A stretch of DNA of 64,000 nucleotides, taken from contig WAEK01000018.1 in the NCBI GenBank assembly GCA_011634665.1, forward strand, positions 845,501-909,500, in the 5' to 3' direction. Origin of the DNA: Mortierella sp. BCC40632. Its lineage: Eukaryota > Mortierellomycota > Mortierellomycetes > Mortierellales > Mortierellaceae. Shown here one piece after another: positions 1 to 11,240 of this stretch; positions within the stretch are counted from its first letter, which is position 1; the number at the start of each line of letters is the position of its first letter. The translations under genes and the position numbers were made by a program. Below the pieces are notes generated by a model. That model was not told where the DNA came from. It saw only the letters and a program-made list of their open reading frames with translations, and did no database searches.

Positions 1-91
1 CCAGTACCATTCATTTTGCTAATTGCTTTTCATTCTTCTCCTTCTTCTTCTTCTTCTTCTTCTTCTTCTTCCTTGGGCGGGAACCTTACAG

Positions 92-253
92 CGCATCAAG
101 AATGCCGGAGGATACGTGACAACCAGCGAGTCGATCTTGTTTCAACTTTTGGGAGACTCTGGTCATGAAAAGTTCAAGATGATCTCTCAGCTGGTCAAGA
201 GCACCAAGGAGGCGACTGCCAACAACAAGTTGTTTGTCCGTAGCAACATCTAA
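92..253 (+). CDS. Isochorismatase-family hydrolase, last exon (5' part outside window)
   Basis: The window opens inside an intron with a long CTT-rich pyrimidine tract that ends in an acceptor AG at 90-91. The exon after it reads [20 protein letters not shown] and continues to a TAA at 251-253. This matches the C-terminal end of isochorismatase-domain (ISOC1/MAR1-like) cysteine hydrolases, where a Gly-hydrophobic-x-TTSE segment is followed by a helix containing LLGD and FK. The catalytic Asp, Lys and Cys lie upstream, outside the window, so catalysis cannot be judged. The family hydrolyses isochorismate-like or nicotinamide-like substrates, but most eukaryotic ISOC members have no known substrate. 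The family call is fairly secure from this short tail; the substrate is unknown. Confidence 0.7.
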   Translation, partial: RIKNAGGYVTTSESILFQLLGDSGHEKFKMISQLVKSTKEATANNKLFVRSNI

Positions 254-959
254 GCAAACTACTAGACAACTAGACAGTCCAAACAATTAAAAAAAAAAAA
301 AAAAAAGGGACATTCCATGAGGCGGAGTTGTTGTGTCGACAAGGAAATGAACAAATCCAGGATTTTGCTTTTGGCTGAAGCAGGTCGGCAGATCCGGCTA
401 TTCTGGCTGTTTAATCTGTCATGCCCGACTGCTGAGCCTCGATTGAGAGAGAGAGAGAGAAATAGAGAGAGAGAGAAAGGCTCTTGAGCGCGACGACGCT
501 AGACTCGGGCTCCGATGTTGCTTTGGAATCTGGATCGAACAAGGCAGTACGTAGTGAGGCTGCGGCCAACAACAGCGACGCCTCAGTGCGGCTCCTTTTT
601 TTTTTTATTTGCATGGTGTGCATTTCTCGAAGCCTCTCTCTCTTTTTTTTTTTTTTTTTTTTTTGCTCCACCCCTTCGTTCGAGAGCTGCATGCGTGCTC
701 ATCGCTTGGTTGTAATATCCGGCGGCGATGTGTTTCGGGGCGAGGAAGGCGTGGAAGGCGGGAGAGGAAGAGGAGCAAAGCCAAGTTTTGTCCTATTCCT
801 GGGTCTAATTAGACTCGCAAACAGAGAGACAGACAGAGCGAGAGAGAGAGAGAGAGAGAGAGTCACAGTTGCCACCCTTTCTTCATTGACCATTGCCGCG
901 CACAGCGTTTTGGCTTTTTGTCTCTCTTTCTCTGACTCTTTTCTTCTCCTTCTTCTCTC

Positions 960-990
<31 letters not shown>

Positions 991-1159
991 TCCTTCTCTC
1001 TCACTCTCTCACTCTCTTCACACAAGGCCCTTACTGTTTCCACCCCCACCCCCCCCACCTCACCTCACCTCATCCCGGCCGCCTCTTCCTCCTTCTCTTC
1101 TTTTTCCTCTTCCTCTTCCTCTTCAACGACCAACTACCTTCCTCTTCTGTCATCTCACT
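254..1159. other. Intergenic spacer and likely promoter of the 1160-4018 gene
   Basis: No gene was recognised here. The stretch holds a poly-A run near 289-306, a GA tract at 444-478, a poly-T run near 645-664, a GA tract at 838-862 and a long CT-rich tract from about 935 to 1020. The CT tract and the C-rich run near 1042-1060 lie just before the chosen ATG and look like a pyrimidine-rich core promoter and leader. The open frames across it consist of simple repeat and are not convincing proteins. Confidence 0.5.
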
Positions 1160-3558
1160 ATGGGCATCCCGATCCAACTTCCTTCCTCTCCGCCACCACG
1201 GCACTCGCCTGGCCACGCCCCAAAGCTTTCTTGGTCCTCAGGAACATTCCCTACACCACCCCTCGCCTCGCTCTCCACGGTTGCCGTTGCCTCTTCTCCT
1301 TCAGCCTCTTCTTCTTCTTCTTCTTCTTCTTCTTCTTCTTCCTCTTCTACAGCCCCTCCTGACTCTGCCCTGTCGGCCTTGTCTTTTGCATCTTCCACCT
1401 CCAACACCAACCCATCATTTCCACAAGCCTCGCCCCCACTTGAAGCATCCCCGTCTGTCATCGGTGAGAATAGCAACAGCAATAATAATAACGGTAATAA
1501 CAGTGACAACAACAATAACAACAACAACAACAACAACAACAATACCAACGACAACAACACAAATGTGGGAATTGATGTTGATAGTGCACAGAGCGGCGCT
1601 TCAAGAACCGTGCCCAGAAGGGCCGCAGATCCTTTGTCCCAGTCTCTTACAGTCTCTGTTGCCTCTAATTCTACAGAGCTGACCCCTCCCGCACCGACGG
1701 CCTCACCACAGGAGCGACGGTCCCCAAGACCACACCCGAGTCTGCGTCGTGTTGACCGCATGCCCGTGTTCATTGCAACGAATACAGGCTCGGCCCATTC
1801 TCCAACAAGCACCACCCCTAGCACAGGAAGCCCTCCAGGCACACAGACATCTCATCCAGACTCGACGACAAATGCTGCAGGGACCAGCACGTCCTCACGG
1901 CTCTCCTCTTCCTCCTCACCCTCGACTACACGAGCCGCTGGCCCCATTCTCTCCTCTGCGCTCCTGCCGTCTCCCCCACCCGCGCTTGCTTCCGCTACGA
2001 GCACAAGTACGACCACGGCAACAGCAATGATGTACCCATTAAATCTCACGGGCCCTTCTTCGTCCTTGTTGCTGGCATCGTCGTCGTCATCGTCATCGTC
2101 GCCTACCCTCGCAGACCGCCTCCGGACCAGTTACAATCTCAGGTATATTAACGCAAACCATACAGACTACGTTCTCCAACAGCGACAAGAGATGGAAGGA
2201 ATGCTTCGACGACAGAATCATCATCATTCACAGCAGCATCTCGGTCATGGGAGCACTGACCATCCAGACATGCATCGCTACCAAAGGGATCCCTTCACTA
2301 GCATGGAGGAGCCTGTGGTGACACGACAGTTTCCTATGGACGAGTCCTTGTCACGATCCAGGCTGGTCCAGAGCAACGCCCCTCCAGCGGCGGCCGCTGC
2401 AGTTGGAGCCACTGCTGTAAACCTCTCCACCACTCCTTATTCCAGGAGTTTGCTTCAACAAGAGCAAGACCGAGCGCAAGACCGAGGCCAAGGGCGTCGA
2501 GGAGGAGTCCAAGGAGAGGGCCAAGGAGAAAGGCAGGGGCAAGGGTCCCCCATACGCCGAGAGTCATCGGACATGGACCGACTAATGCGACTATACGCAC
2601 GTCAACAACAGGAGGGAGCTCGACTGCAAGAACGAGCTCTGACCCGCCCCTCAGATTGGGAACAACAACAACAACAACAACAACTGCATCGACGTATTCA
2701 GGCCGCGCAGGAGCAAGAATGGCTGATAGAACGTGAACGGGAACGAGAGCATGAAAGAGATCATGAGCGGGAACAACTCCGTCAATGGCGGTTCCGTATC
2801 CAGGAGGGAGAACGCGAACGGGAACGGGAACGGCGCGAGCGAGAACTCGAGAACGATCGCGAGTGGAGTCGATACTTCCCGCAACCGGTGCTGCCCATGC
2901 CCAGCAGCGAATATCCAATGGGGCCCACTTCCAACATGACAGTAGACGGAAATCGATCTCAACCAGACATGGCAAATGGAGAGCAAAATGAGCGGGACAG
3001 ATTGTCTTCTTCAAGGTTGACGACAATCGAGGTCCAACAGCCAACTCCAGCAGCCTCTTCTACTAGCCCCGTCACTCCTACATGGCCTTCTGGGATGATG
3101 GCCGCACCGTCTTCATTGAGGTCTCATTTTTACCCCACCAACTCGACACAATACCACAGTGGCCTCTATGGCGATAGCAGTGGAAATAGTGGAAATAGTG
3201 GACGACCCTTTATTCGTGCAGACCCCTATGTGCAGGGGTTGATCCACATCTACTCTGGGACAAACCAGCACATCTTGATGTACGGTCGACCAGTCCTTGA
3301 GCCAGGTGCCTCCTACGACTCGTATCTAGGTGAATTCTTTGAGAATGAGGATGCGATCGCGGCGGGTCGTGGACAACAACAGCAGTATCAGGGGGGATTT
3401 TCTCGGAGGAATCGTCCCGGGGATCAGGGGCAAATGCAAGGCTCGATGCAGGGGCTAAACAGCGCCAGCAATAGCAACAGCGGGGGGGATATGCAAGGAA
3501 TGCGCATAAGAAGTGGAGCCGCTAGTCGAACAGGCAACCGGGACTATGAGGGCGAGAG

Positions 3559-3590
<32 letters not shown>

Positions 3591-4018
3591 CAGGTTCGAG
3601 AATAAGTGGGTCCATGTGGGTCGCGCCTAGTCGGTATAGCATTAATAATGCAAGCAGCAATAGTCATCTCGGCGGCACTGGTAGCAGCCACAGCAGCAGC
3701 AGCCACAGCAGTAACGGCAACACCCGTAGAAGCTCGCGTCTCTTGTCGAGTCCGACGTCTCGACAATTTCCCTCGGCGTCCTTTGCACCATTGGTCTCTC
3801 TAGACGAGATTATGGAAAGAGATCGACCATCACGCCCACTTTACCAGCCAAAAGAACAGGATCAAGCCCTGCAGGAGAAGGAGAAGCCAGAAAAGACTAT
3901 GACGATTGTAGCTAGTCCCGATCTCGATGCTGCCCTGACGAGTCTGTCAAGTCTTGCAGGGGAAGGAGAAGGAGAAGGGGCCCTGATCCAGGCAGAAGAG
4001 AATGCAGAACAACCTTGA
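1160..4018 (+). CDS. Low-complexity, probably disordered protein of unknown function (952 aa)
   Basis: One uninterrupted frame runs from ATG 1160 to TGA 4016-4018. The frame stays open upstream to 893, but that part is translated CT repeat, so the ATG after the pyrimidine leader was chosen. The protein is mostly low complexity: poly-Ser (about 1308-1343), Asn-rich (about 1465-1565), a second Ser run (2068-2100), poly-Gln (2660-2683), a strongly charged Glu/Arg block (about 2725-2865) that could form a long single helix or coiled coil, and a Thr run from an ACG repeat (3559-3588). One region looks foldable, about 3205-3355, containing RPFIRADPYVQGLIHIYSG and then a Gly/Tyr/Phe-rich acidic end. 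No domain was recognised. The composition is typical of fungal regulatory or scaffold proteins, but no function is assigned. Confidence 0.7.
3559..3589 (+). repeat. ACG trinucleotide repeat inside a coding region (poly-Thr)
   Basis: About ten consecutive ACG codons give a run of ten threonines in the 952-aa protein. The repeat keeps the frame, so its length can vary without breaking the gene. Confidence 0.85.
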
Positions 4019-4666
4019 CTACATAACAATAAATAGTTCAATATATCCAACCTGCTTCTTAGAGCAAACAAAAGATTTTCCCCCGGGCATTTTTTTTAAA
4101 GGTCTCTGTACCTGCAGTGAGTGGGGGCACTAGAACAAGCATGATGTCACTTTGGACCTTGGGGGGGACTACGACGACGAAGAAGAAGAAGTGAAAGAGG
4201 AGAGGAGAGGGATCTTGGTCATGTCAAGGAGTCATGAATGGAGTTACAAAGAAGAAATGACTGGATTGAGCACAAGTGAACCCTCTCAGTCAGCAAACGA
4301 GGAGGTGATCGTCCAACACTTCTCCTCCCTCCTCTCCCCTTTACACACACACACACACACGGAAGTGAATGCCGGTTTTGGCTGACAAAACAGAGCCGGA
4401 TCCAAGAAACCTGTGCCTCGGGTCCAGCGAGACTAGCAGGATCAAAAGCGGGATGTCACACGGAGGAGTCCGTGGAGGGGCGTTAGACAAGAGACCGTTA
4501 AGAGACAAATGTTGTCTCTGTCCACTCGTTTATGTGCTTTTTTTTTTTTCTTTTTTATTTGGTCCGTGAGAAAACTCTAATAGAAGAGGAATAAAAAAAG
4601 TGCGGGGTAAAGTGGAAGGCCAGAGAGAGATGGACACAGTGGACACAAGACGTCCGTTGAGAGCAC

Positions 4667-4697
<31 letters not shown>

Positions 4698-5249
4698 CCA
4701 CAGAGAGATGGTCATCTCATCAAGGCGTCGATAGCCTATGGCTAGACGGCTCATGTCAGCATGGGGAGGTAAGAGGGCGAGGACGACAGGTACCTCTGCA
4801 CAAAATAAGGCCGCTTTTCTCCCTCTCTCCAAAGGAGATACACTGGGTGGCCAGACCAAAGAAAAACTCCCACGGTGCGGCGGAGTCACCCGGAGGAGAT
4901 GAGGGGTGGAAAAGACGGAACCGGAGCGAGACCATTGGATCCTGGGCTCCGGTTGGTCGCGAAGGGATCACGGCGAAGCGACAGAATTCGGAGAGGGGGA
5001 TGCCACCTCTTCCTGCACACGGGACCGTCGACAAAGCCGTCGTTCGCGGGCTTAGTGACCTGTGCAGTTTGCTTCGCACTGTTTGGGCCTGCAAATATAA
5101 AAAGTCTTTTTTTTTTGTTCTCTTTTTATCCTGCTGTTTTGCTCATTCGTCTCTCTCTCTCACTCACTCTCCTCTCTCTCTTCTCTCTCCTCTCTCTCTC
5201 TCTTTCTCTTTCTCGAACCACACTTAACCACTTCCTTTCAACCACAACC
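4019..5249. other. Intergenic spacer and PCK1 promoter region
   Basis: No gene was recognised. The stretch holds an AC microsatellite near 4344-4360, poly-T near 4539-4556, a poly-A run of about 28 at 4667-4694, a TATA-like element near 5093-5102 and a CT-rich leader at about 5143-5218 before the PCK1 ATG. Expression of fungal PCK genes is usually induced on gluconeogenic carbon. No specific activator site could be assigned by eye. Confidence 0.5.
5091..5102 (+). promoter_or_regulatory. TATA-like box of PCK1
   Basis: The sequence GCAAATATAAAA lies about 155 bases before the PCK1 ATG and is followed by a long CT tract. TATA plus a CT-rich start region is common for strongly regulated fungal metabolic genes. 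It was assigned by eye and the transcription start is not known. Confidence 0.5.
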
Positions 5250-7148
5250 ATGCCTGCTGGAAACACACAACAGTCGCACCCTGGTGTCCACCACAGAGTT
5301 TACCATCCAGATCCCGAGGTCCTCTACCACGACACTGGTATCGATTACAGCCATGTCGAAATGAACCGGAACGCCTCGGTCGCCAAGCTCTACGAGGATG
5401 CACTTCGATACGAGCCTGGAACGATCATTTCCTCAGCCGGTGCGCTCGTGACCTCCTCAGGCAAGAAGACCGGTCGTTCGCCCAAGGACAAGCGAATCGT
5501 TGACGAGAGCTCAACCAGGGACGACATCTGGTGGGGACCCGTGAACACCCCATTGAGCGAGCATGCTTTCCTGATCAATCATGAACGTGCCGTCGATTAC
5601 CTCAATACTCGCGAGCGGTTATACGTCTTTGACGGTTATGCGGGATGGGATCCCAAGTATCGGTATGTTCTTTTTTCTTTTTCTTCATCTTTCAGCCTTT
5701 CCTTCAAAGTGTAGAGAGAGAGAGAGAGAAAAAAAAAAGGCAGGATGAAATGGCATCTTTCCAAGGTCGCATTGAGAATCCGGAGTTGGCCCTTTTTTCC
5801 CTTTTTTTTATTAGGGTCATGTTTCTCACGAATGAATAAGCTTGGTTTTGAGTTGCATAAACTAATATATTTCTCTCTCTCTCTCTCTCTTTTCCGTCTG
5901 GTTAGCATCAAGATTCGAGTCGTATGTGCAAGAGCTTACCATTGTTTGTTCATGCGCAATATGTTGATCCGGCCCACGGCCGAGGAACTCGAGACCTATG
6001 GCGAGCCCGACTTTACAATCCTCAACGCAGGTGCCTTCCCCGCCAACCGATACACAACCGGCATGACCTCGACCACGTCCGTCTCCATCAACTTTCAACG
6101 TCGAGAGATGATCATCCTCGGTACCGAGTATGCGGGTGAGATGAAGAAGGGCGTCTTTACAATCATGCATTACCTGATGCCCAAGGCTGGCGTTCTCTCA
6201 CTCCACTCTTCCGCCAACCAGGGCGACAATGGGGACGTTTCTCTCTTCTTTGGGCTGTCGGGCACAGGCAAGACAACACTCTCAGCCGACCCTGGACGAC
6301 ACCTCATTGGTGATGATGAGCACTGTTGGTCCGAATCGGGCGTTTTCAACATTGAGGGTGGCTGTTACGCCAAGTGTATTGATCTGTCACAGGAGAAGGA
6401 ACCTGAGATCTTTGGTGCCATCCGTTACGGCTCTGTGCTCGAGAATGTCGTCTTGGACGAGGACACCCGTGTGGTCAACTACTCGAACGTTTCCATCACC
6501 GAAAACACTCGTTGTGCCTACCCAATCGAGTATATCCCCAATGCACTTGTCCCTTGTATCGGTGGTCATCCCAAGAACATTATCATGCTCACCTGTGATG
6601 CCTTTGGTGTCCTGCCACCCGTTTCCAAGCTTTCTTCTTCACAGGCGATGTATCACTTTATCTCGGGTTATACGGCCAAGATTGCAGGTACGGAAGATGG
6701 AGTGACAGAACCCGAGGCAACATTCTCGGCTTGCTTTGGTCAACCTTTCTTGGTCTTGCACCCAACCAAGTATGCGTCCATGTTGGCGAGCAAGATGCAG
6801 GAACATTCGGCTTCAGCTTGGTTGATCAACACGGGTTGGAATGGTGGAGCCTATGGTCAACCTGGTGGCAAGCGCATTTCACTCCGATATTCACGAGCTA
6901 TCATTGACGCGATCCATTCGGGCGAATTGGACAAGGCCGAGTATGAGACGTATCCAATCTTTGGTCTTCAGATCCCCAAGGCTGTCACAAACGTCCCTCC
7001 TGAGGTCCTGAACCCAGCCACGGCCTGGCAAGGAGCCAAGGAAGACTTTGACGAGACTGTGAAGAAGCTTGCCCGTCTTTTCAACGACAACTTTGCAAAG
7101 TATCAGGACCAGGCGACGGACGACGTCATTGCTGCTGGACCAGTTTAA
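5250..7148 (+). CDS. PCK1: Phosphoenolpyruvate carboxykinase (ATP), gluconeogenesis
   Basis: Converts oxaloacetate and ATP to phosphoenolpyruvate, CO2 and ADP in the cytosol, the committed step of gluconeogenesis. There are two exons, 5250-5662 and 5906-7148, giving 551 residues, the usual length for the ATP-dependent family. The intron (GTATGT...TTAG) splits the Arg codon in GWDPKYRIKIRV, a segment strongly conserved in yeast PCK1, which fixes the junction. The P-loop [11 protein letters not shown] lies at residues 254-264, and the acidic metal-binding motif IGDDEHCW follows at about 272-279. The adenine-site region [11 protein letters not shown] is near the C-terminal third. The intron carries short A and T runs and a CT tract before the acceptor. 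No damage is visible. The identification is firm. Confidence 0.97.
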
Positions 7149-8910
7149 AGGAGGAAAAAAAAAAGTTTTTTTTTTTTTAGGGCCTTTTTCTCGTCTACTT
7201 TTTGCTTGCTTGTACTATAAATAGGTGTGTCCAGCTTGGGGGCGCCATTTGTTATTAGATCCTTTTGACTTTTTTTTTTTTTCTTTTTCCATTATCCAAA
7301 AAAAAAATTAATTGGTCAGTAAAAGGGAGCTTTTGATATTTTTTAAATATTTTTTCCTTGTTTAATGTGGGGGCAAGGTGTGAAGGAAAGGGTGTGTTTT
7401 TTTTTTTCACCCTTGCACTCTTGCTTAGCAAAAGTGAAAATTCACAAGTTACTGGGGGAATAATATGGGATTGCGCCTACATTGGTGAGAGCAGATAATG
7501 AACCTTTGCTCCACAAAAAAAAAAAAAAAAAAAAATGAGCTGGCCATTGAAATCAATTGGAAAATAGGGGATCACGCTACTCCTCAGGATCATCTAACTA
7601 GCAAGCAAACGCGCTTTCATAGTCTAAAAGATAGAATAGAAGAGTGAGCCAAGAGATGAACCCGGTGGGTGTGGTGTGTGGGGAGAGAACAGGACCCATT
7701 TGGTACAAAGGCAAGCGAAAGTGGCTGAATTCCCGATTCCATCGGTACCAATGCGATGCCTGGTGGTTCTCCGAAACTGAGACGCGGATACTCTCCAGCA
7801 TGTCTTTCATTCCTATGGCCAGTTTTTAAGGTGTCGTCCAATGTTTTGAAAACCGTCCGGGCCCGAGCTCCTCCCCGGACAACCTTTTTCAGTCCAAAGT
7901 TTATGGGAAACGTCCTGGGTTGACATCATCGGCCCATTCACTTTTTAGCATTGGACTTGGACTGAATGGTTTCGATGTCTTTCTATCGCGAACACAAACT
8001 TGGACTGCTGACTACACTCGGTTCGTAATCAAGCGCGATGATGTCGTTCAGAACAACATTCAAAAAACCCCCAAAATCTTGGTCATATGGTAGGTATCTT
8101 TTAGATCTTTGGGCAGACAGAAGTGGTAATGTATATATATGCTAGGTAGAACTGCTCGAGGCAGTGGTGTAGTCTAACTAAGGTTTGTAGAATTCAACAA
8201 TCTCGTCGCATTTAAGCTGTTATGTTGCATGATCCATCTTTACCCCAGCAGTATTCTAACCACTTGAGGATTCGTGCCAAATTTGGTTGGTGGTGTACCC
8301 TAACAATCTTGACTGTCAACGGGTGTCTGGGACTTTTCTTGGTTGTTCTACAAAGCACTTTGTAGAATTCGTTCTTGTCTTTTCTTTTTTCAATGATATT
8401 GTTGGGATCCTCGAGGACAAATGAGTGCAGTATGGATTCGAATCAATGTCGATGGGGGGGACAAGCTATGCCACAAAGTCATCTAGAACAAACAACACCT
8501 AGGATTAGAACGCGTCAGGGCCTTCCTTGGTAAGCTTCAAAAGTTGGCAGTCAAAATGGCAGAATAACTCGGCGAGGGTTGTGAAGTCAAAACTACCAAT
8601 GCGGTTATTCTTGTTGTTTTCACTACTTTCTAATGTATTCGGTCCCCACCGACGCGACTGATGACGACGATGGTGATGACGATGATGATGATGGCGGTGG
8701 TGGTACTAAAGATTAGGTAATAATGAGGATCACCATTGACGACTAAGAGTTGGCTAAAGTAAACAAAGCTAAAGGGAGCCCACGACCCATTCCATGACCT
8801 TTTCAAGTGAGGATTCCTTGGAAATGAAGAGTAGAGGTTGTAGAATGACAGTATTCCTGATACTGTCCCCACTTTTTTTCTTCTCTGAAAAGGGGGTGAC
8901 TATGGGCAAC

Positions 8911-8947
<37 letters not shown>

Positions 8948-10529
8948 CAGTCATTGGAGTATACAGAGTAATTTTCACGGAGGTGTGCCAGGTTTCTTTT
9001 GAATAAGTACTCCAGTTCTTTTTTCATAAGGGTCAACTAAAGTATTTTCTCTCTTTGAGAAGGGGAGGGAAGTTTTTTTTCTTTTTTGATAATAGTAAAT
9101 TGCTGGCAAAAGCAAAAGCAAAAGCATCAGGAACAATAGCAACACCAACAACTTCAAGAATTTTCTCCCCTACAAGATGAAGGGAAGGAAATGTCAGAGA
9201 TTGACAGCAATTAATGGCTGAAAAGAAGAGAATCACCACCACCACTACAGCCAATACCGAGTGGATGGAACACTTGGCTCCCATCTTTTTTTTTTTTTTT
9301 TTTTTTTTCCGCCAGTCAGATGTCGAGACAAAGGCGGTCACTTTTGTGTCGAGCTGTTTATATAAAAAGCCAGGCACAGTCCAGTCGCGTCCCGGATACA
9401 GCCCAGTCCAAACGATCTCTCAAGCAGAATAAGAGGGACCCCGGCTTTCTGTCGCAAGACTAGTGCTATAAGGTAATTTGGCGGGTAGATCGAAACCAAG
9501 AATAGTACAAATTGATTGTCAGGGTCCGTTGAGAGATTTCATAAAGGATTAAGAGAAGGACAGCCCAATCAACTTGATGTTGTTTGCTATTTTTCATATA
9601 CTATGGGCTCGATACCAGATGACACGGTGTAAAAGTAGAAAAAAAAAAAAAAAAAAAAAAAAAAGAGGTGCTCCTCAGAGGAAATGAATGATTCTGAATC
9701 ACCGCACCGGCCAGGATGGAGAAGGGGAGCGGATCTCTGCATGCAGTGTCGCAGAGTACGAGCAAGTGAAAGAAAAAAAAAAGGCACAGACAGGCAAGTG
9801 AGCTGCTCCGATCAGTTATATTTTTCAATCTCCCCATTATCGGATCAGACCCTGGGCACAGATTCTCTCCCCTTTGACCCATGCTTTCTGACCCGCATGG
9901 GTGTTCACTCGTTGAGGTTTTCCCTGCGGTCTTTGAATTCTACTGAGAGGAGTAAATGAAAGAGAGAGAGAGAGAAAGATTGTCTGGTTTCCTTTTTATT
10001 CATTTCCGTGTTGTTACGAGTACAGCTAGTGTTACATGGGGAGAGAGAAAGAAAGAGAGAGAGAAAGAGAAAAAAGAAAGGGGTGTGGGGGTATAAAAAA
10101 AGGGTTACTAGTTACAGGGTAGAGTAGTGGATAGGACTACTCCTTTTCCTCCATCAAAAAAAAAAGAGTGAAAGAGGAGGAGATGCCTACGGCTAATGCA
10201 CTTTGGTAATAAGAGAATCCGAATTCCTCGGCCATATTTTTTCTTCTTTCTTCTTTTTTGGCGGACGGATGGACGAATCGAGGCGTGGAAAAAAAGGGGA
10301 GGAGTGATCCTACGCTGCACTGCTCGGGTATCGCAGACCTCCAAAACCAACTCCTGGAATCCCGTGAAGGGGTAAGAGAGAAAGAGAGACAGAGACAGAG
10401 ACAGAGAGAGAAAGAGGAGCTGAAAAGGGCGTCGACTGCCCCCGCCCCCCGCTAATGAGCGACGCGGGCTCGGTTGTAGCGACAGGTTAGGGCGTGGGAG
10501 GAGTGCTTTTCGCTCTGGATGGACAGGGA

Positions 10530-10575
<46 letters not shown>
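10530..10575. repeat. CT dinucleotide microsatellite
   Basis: A nearly pure CT run of about 45 bases in the spacer before the gene that ends at 11241. Confidence 0.85.
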
Positions 10576-10580
<5 letters not shown>

Positions 10581-10975
10581 TTCTTTCCTTTTGGGCGCCT
10601 TGTCAAATGCAGACCAGCTCTGGTCAGGGTCCTCTGCCGTGTTGCCGACGACGAAACAAGGCTTGCCCAGGAAGGAAGGAGTAGGGAGAAGAGTGAAGAG
10701 AGGGAGGGAGGGTCGAAGCGCCCTGTTGGTCTGGATACGGGGAAAGACTTAATCAGACCCGAAAGCTCACTGCACTCCATCGGGCCATTTTCTTTCAGGA
10801 GAGAAAAAAAAAAAAAAAAGACACAATGAAAGTGGAGAGATACATGTCGAACAATGGCTGAATCCACTGTCCCAAAAATACGAAGGGTCGTGGCCGAGTC
10901 CCGACTGGCCGATAAATATACGAATCGACTGGTCGAGAAAGACTACAAAAGTCTGTGAATGAATGTACGTAACAC

Positions 10976-11034
10976 TCGACTCGACTCGACTCGACTCGGG
11001 TCAGGACTGGACTGGACTGGACTGGACTGGGACT
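10976..11034. repeat. Two adjacent pentanucleotide tandem arrays
   Basis: About five copies of a GACTC unit are followed directly by about five copies of a GGACT unit, ending in degenerate copies. The two units are closely related, so the second array may have arisen from the first by a base change and new expansion. The arrays lie downstream of the minus-strand gene at 11241-12913. Confidence 0.85.
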
Positions 11035-11240
11035 TGGACTGCGCTTGGACGGCCAGGTCCACGTCTCGGCCACTTGGCTATTCCCTTGGAGCGATCGGGG
11101 CAGTTGCAGTTGCAGTGTGCGGTGTGCAGAAGCTGGGACCGAAAAAAAGAAAAGAAAAGAAAAAGTGGCGGTGGCAAGAGATAAAATAAGAGATGACGTT
11201 CTGCCCATGGAGGAACCGTTTCTTTGGACAAGCAGGACGC

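Larger units (their letters stand above)
7149..11240. other. Gene-poor spacer between convergent genes
   Basis: About 4.1 kb lies between the PCK1 stop and the stop of the minus-strand gene at 11241. It contains PCK1 3' UTR sequence, many A/T homopolymers (about 7516-7535, 8910-8944, 9283-9308, 9640-9664), a GAT/GAC-rich stretch near 8655-8700, GA tracts near 9958-9977 and 10370-10415, a CT tract at 10530-10575 and pentamer repeats near 10976-11034. Open frames here are short and made of repeat. Nothing else was recognised. Confidence 0.5.

Noticed and set aside
893..1159. N-terminal extension of the 1160-4018 gene
   Set aside because: The extra residues are translated CT repeat; the later ATG follows a typical CT leader.
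484..1362. Open frame of 292 codons rich in Ser, Phe and Leu
   Set aside because: It is a translation of CT and poly-T repeat and overlaps the better-supported gene starting at 1160.
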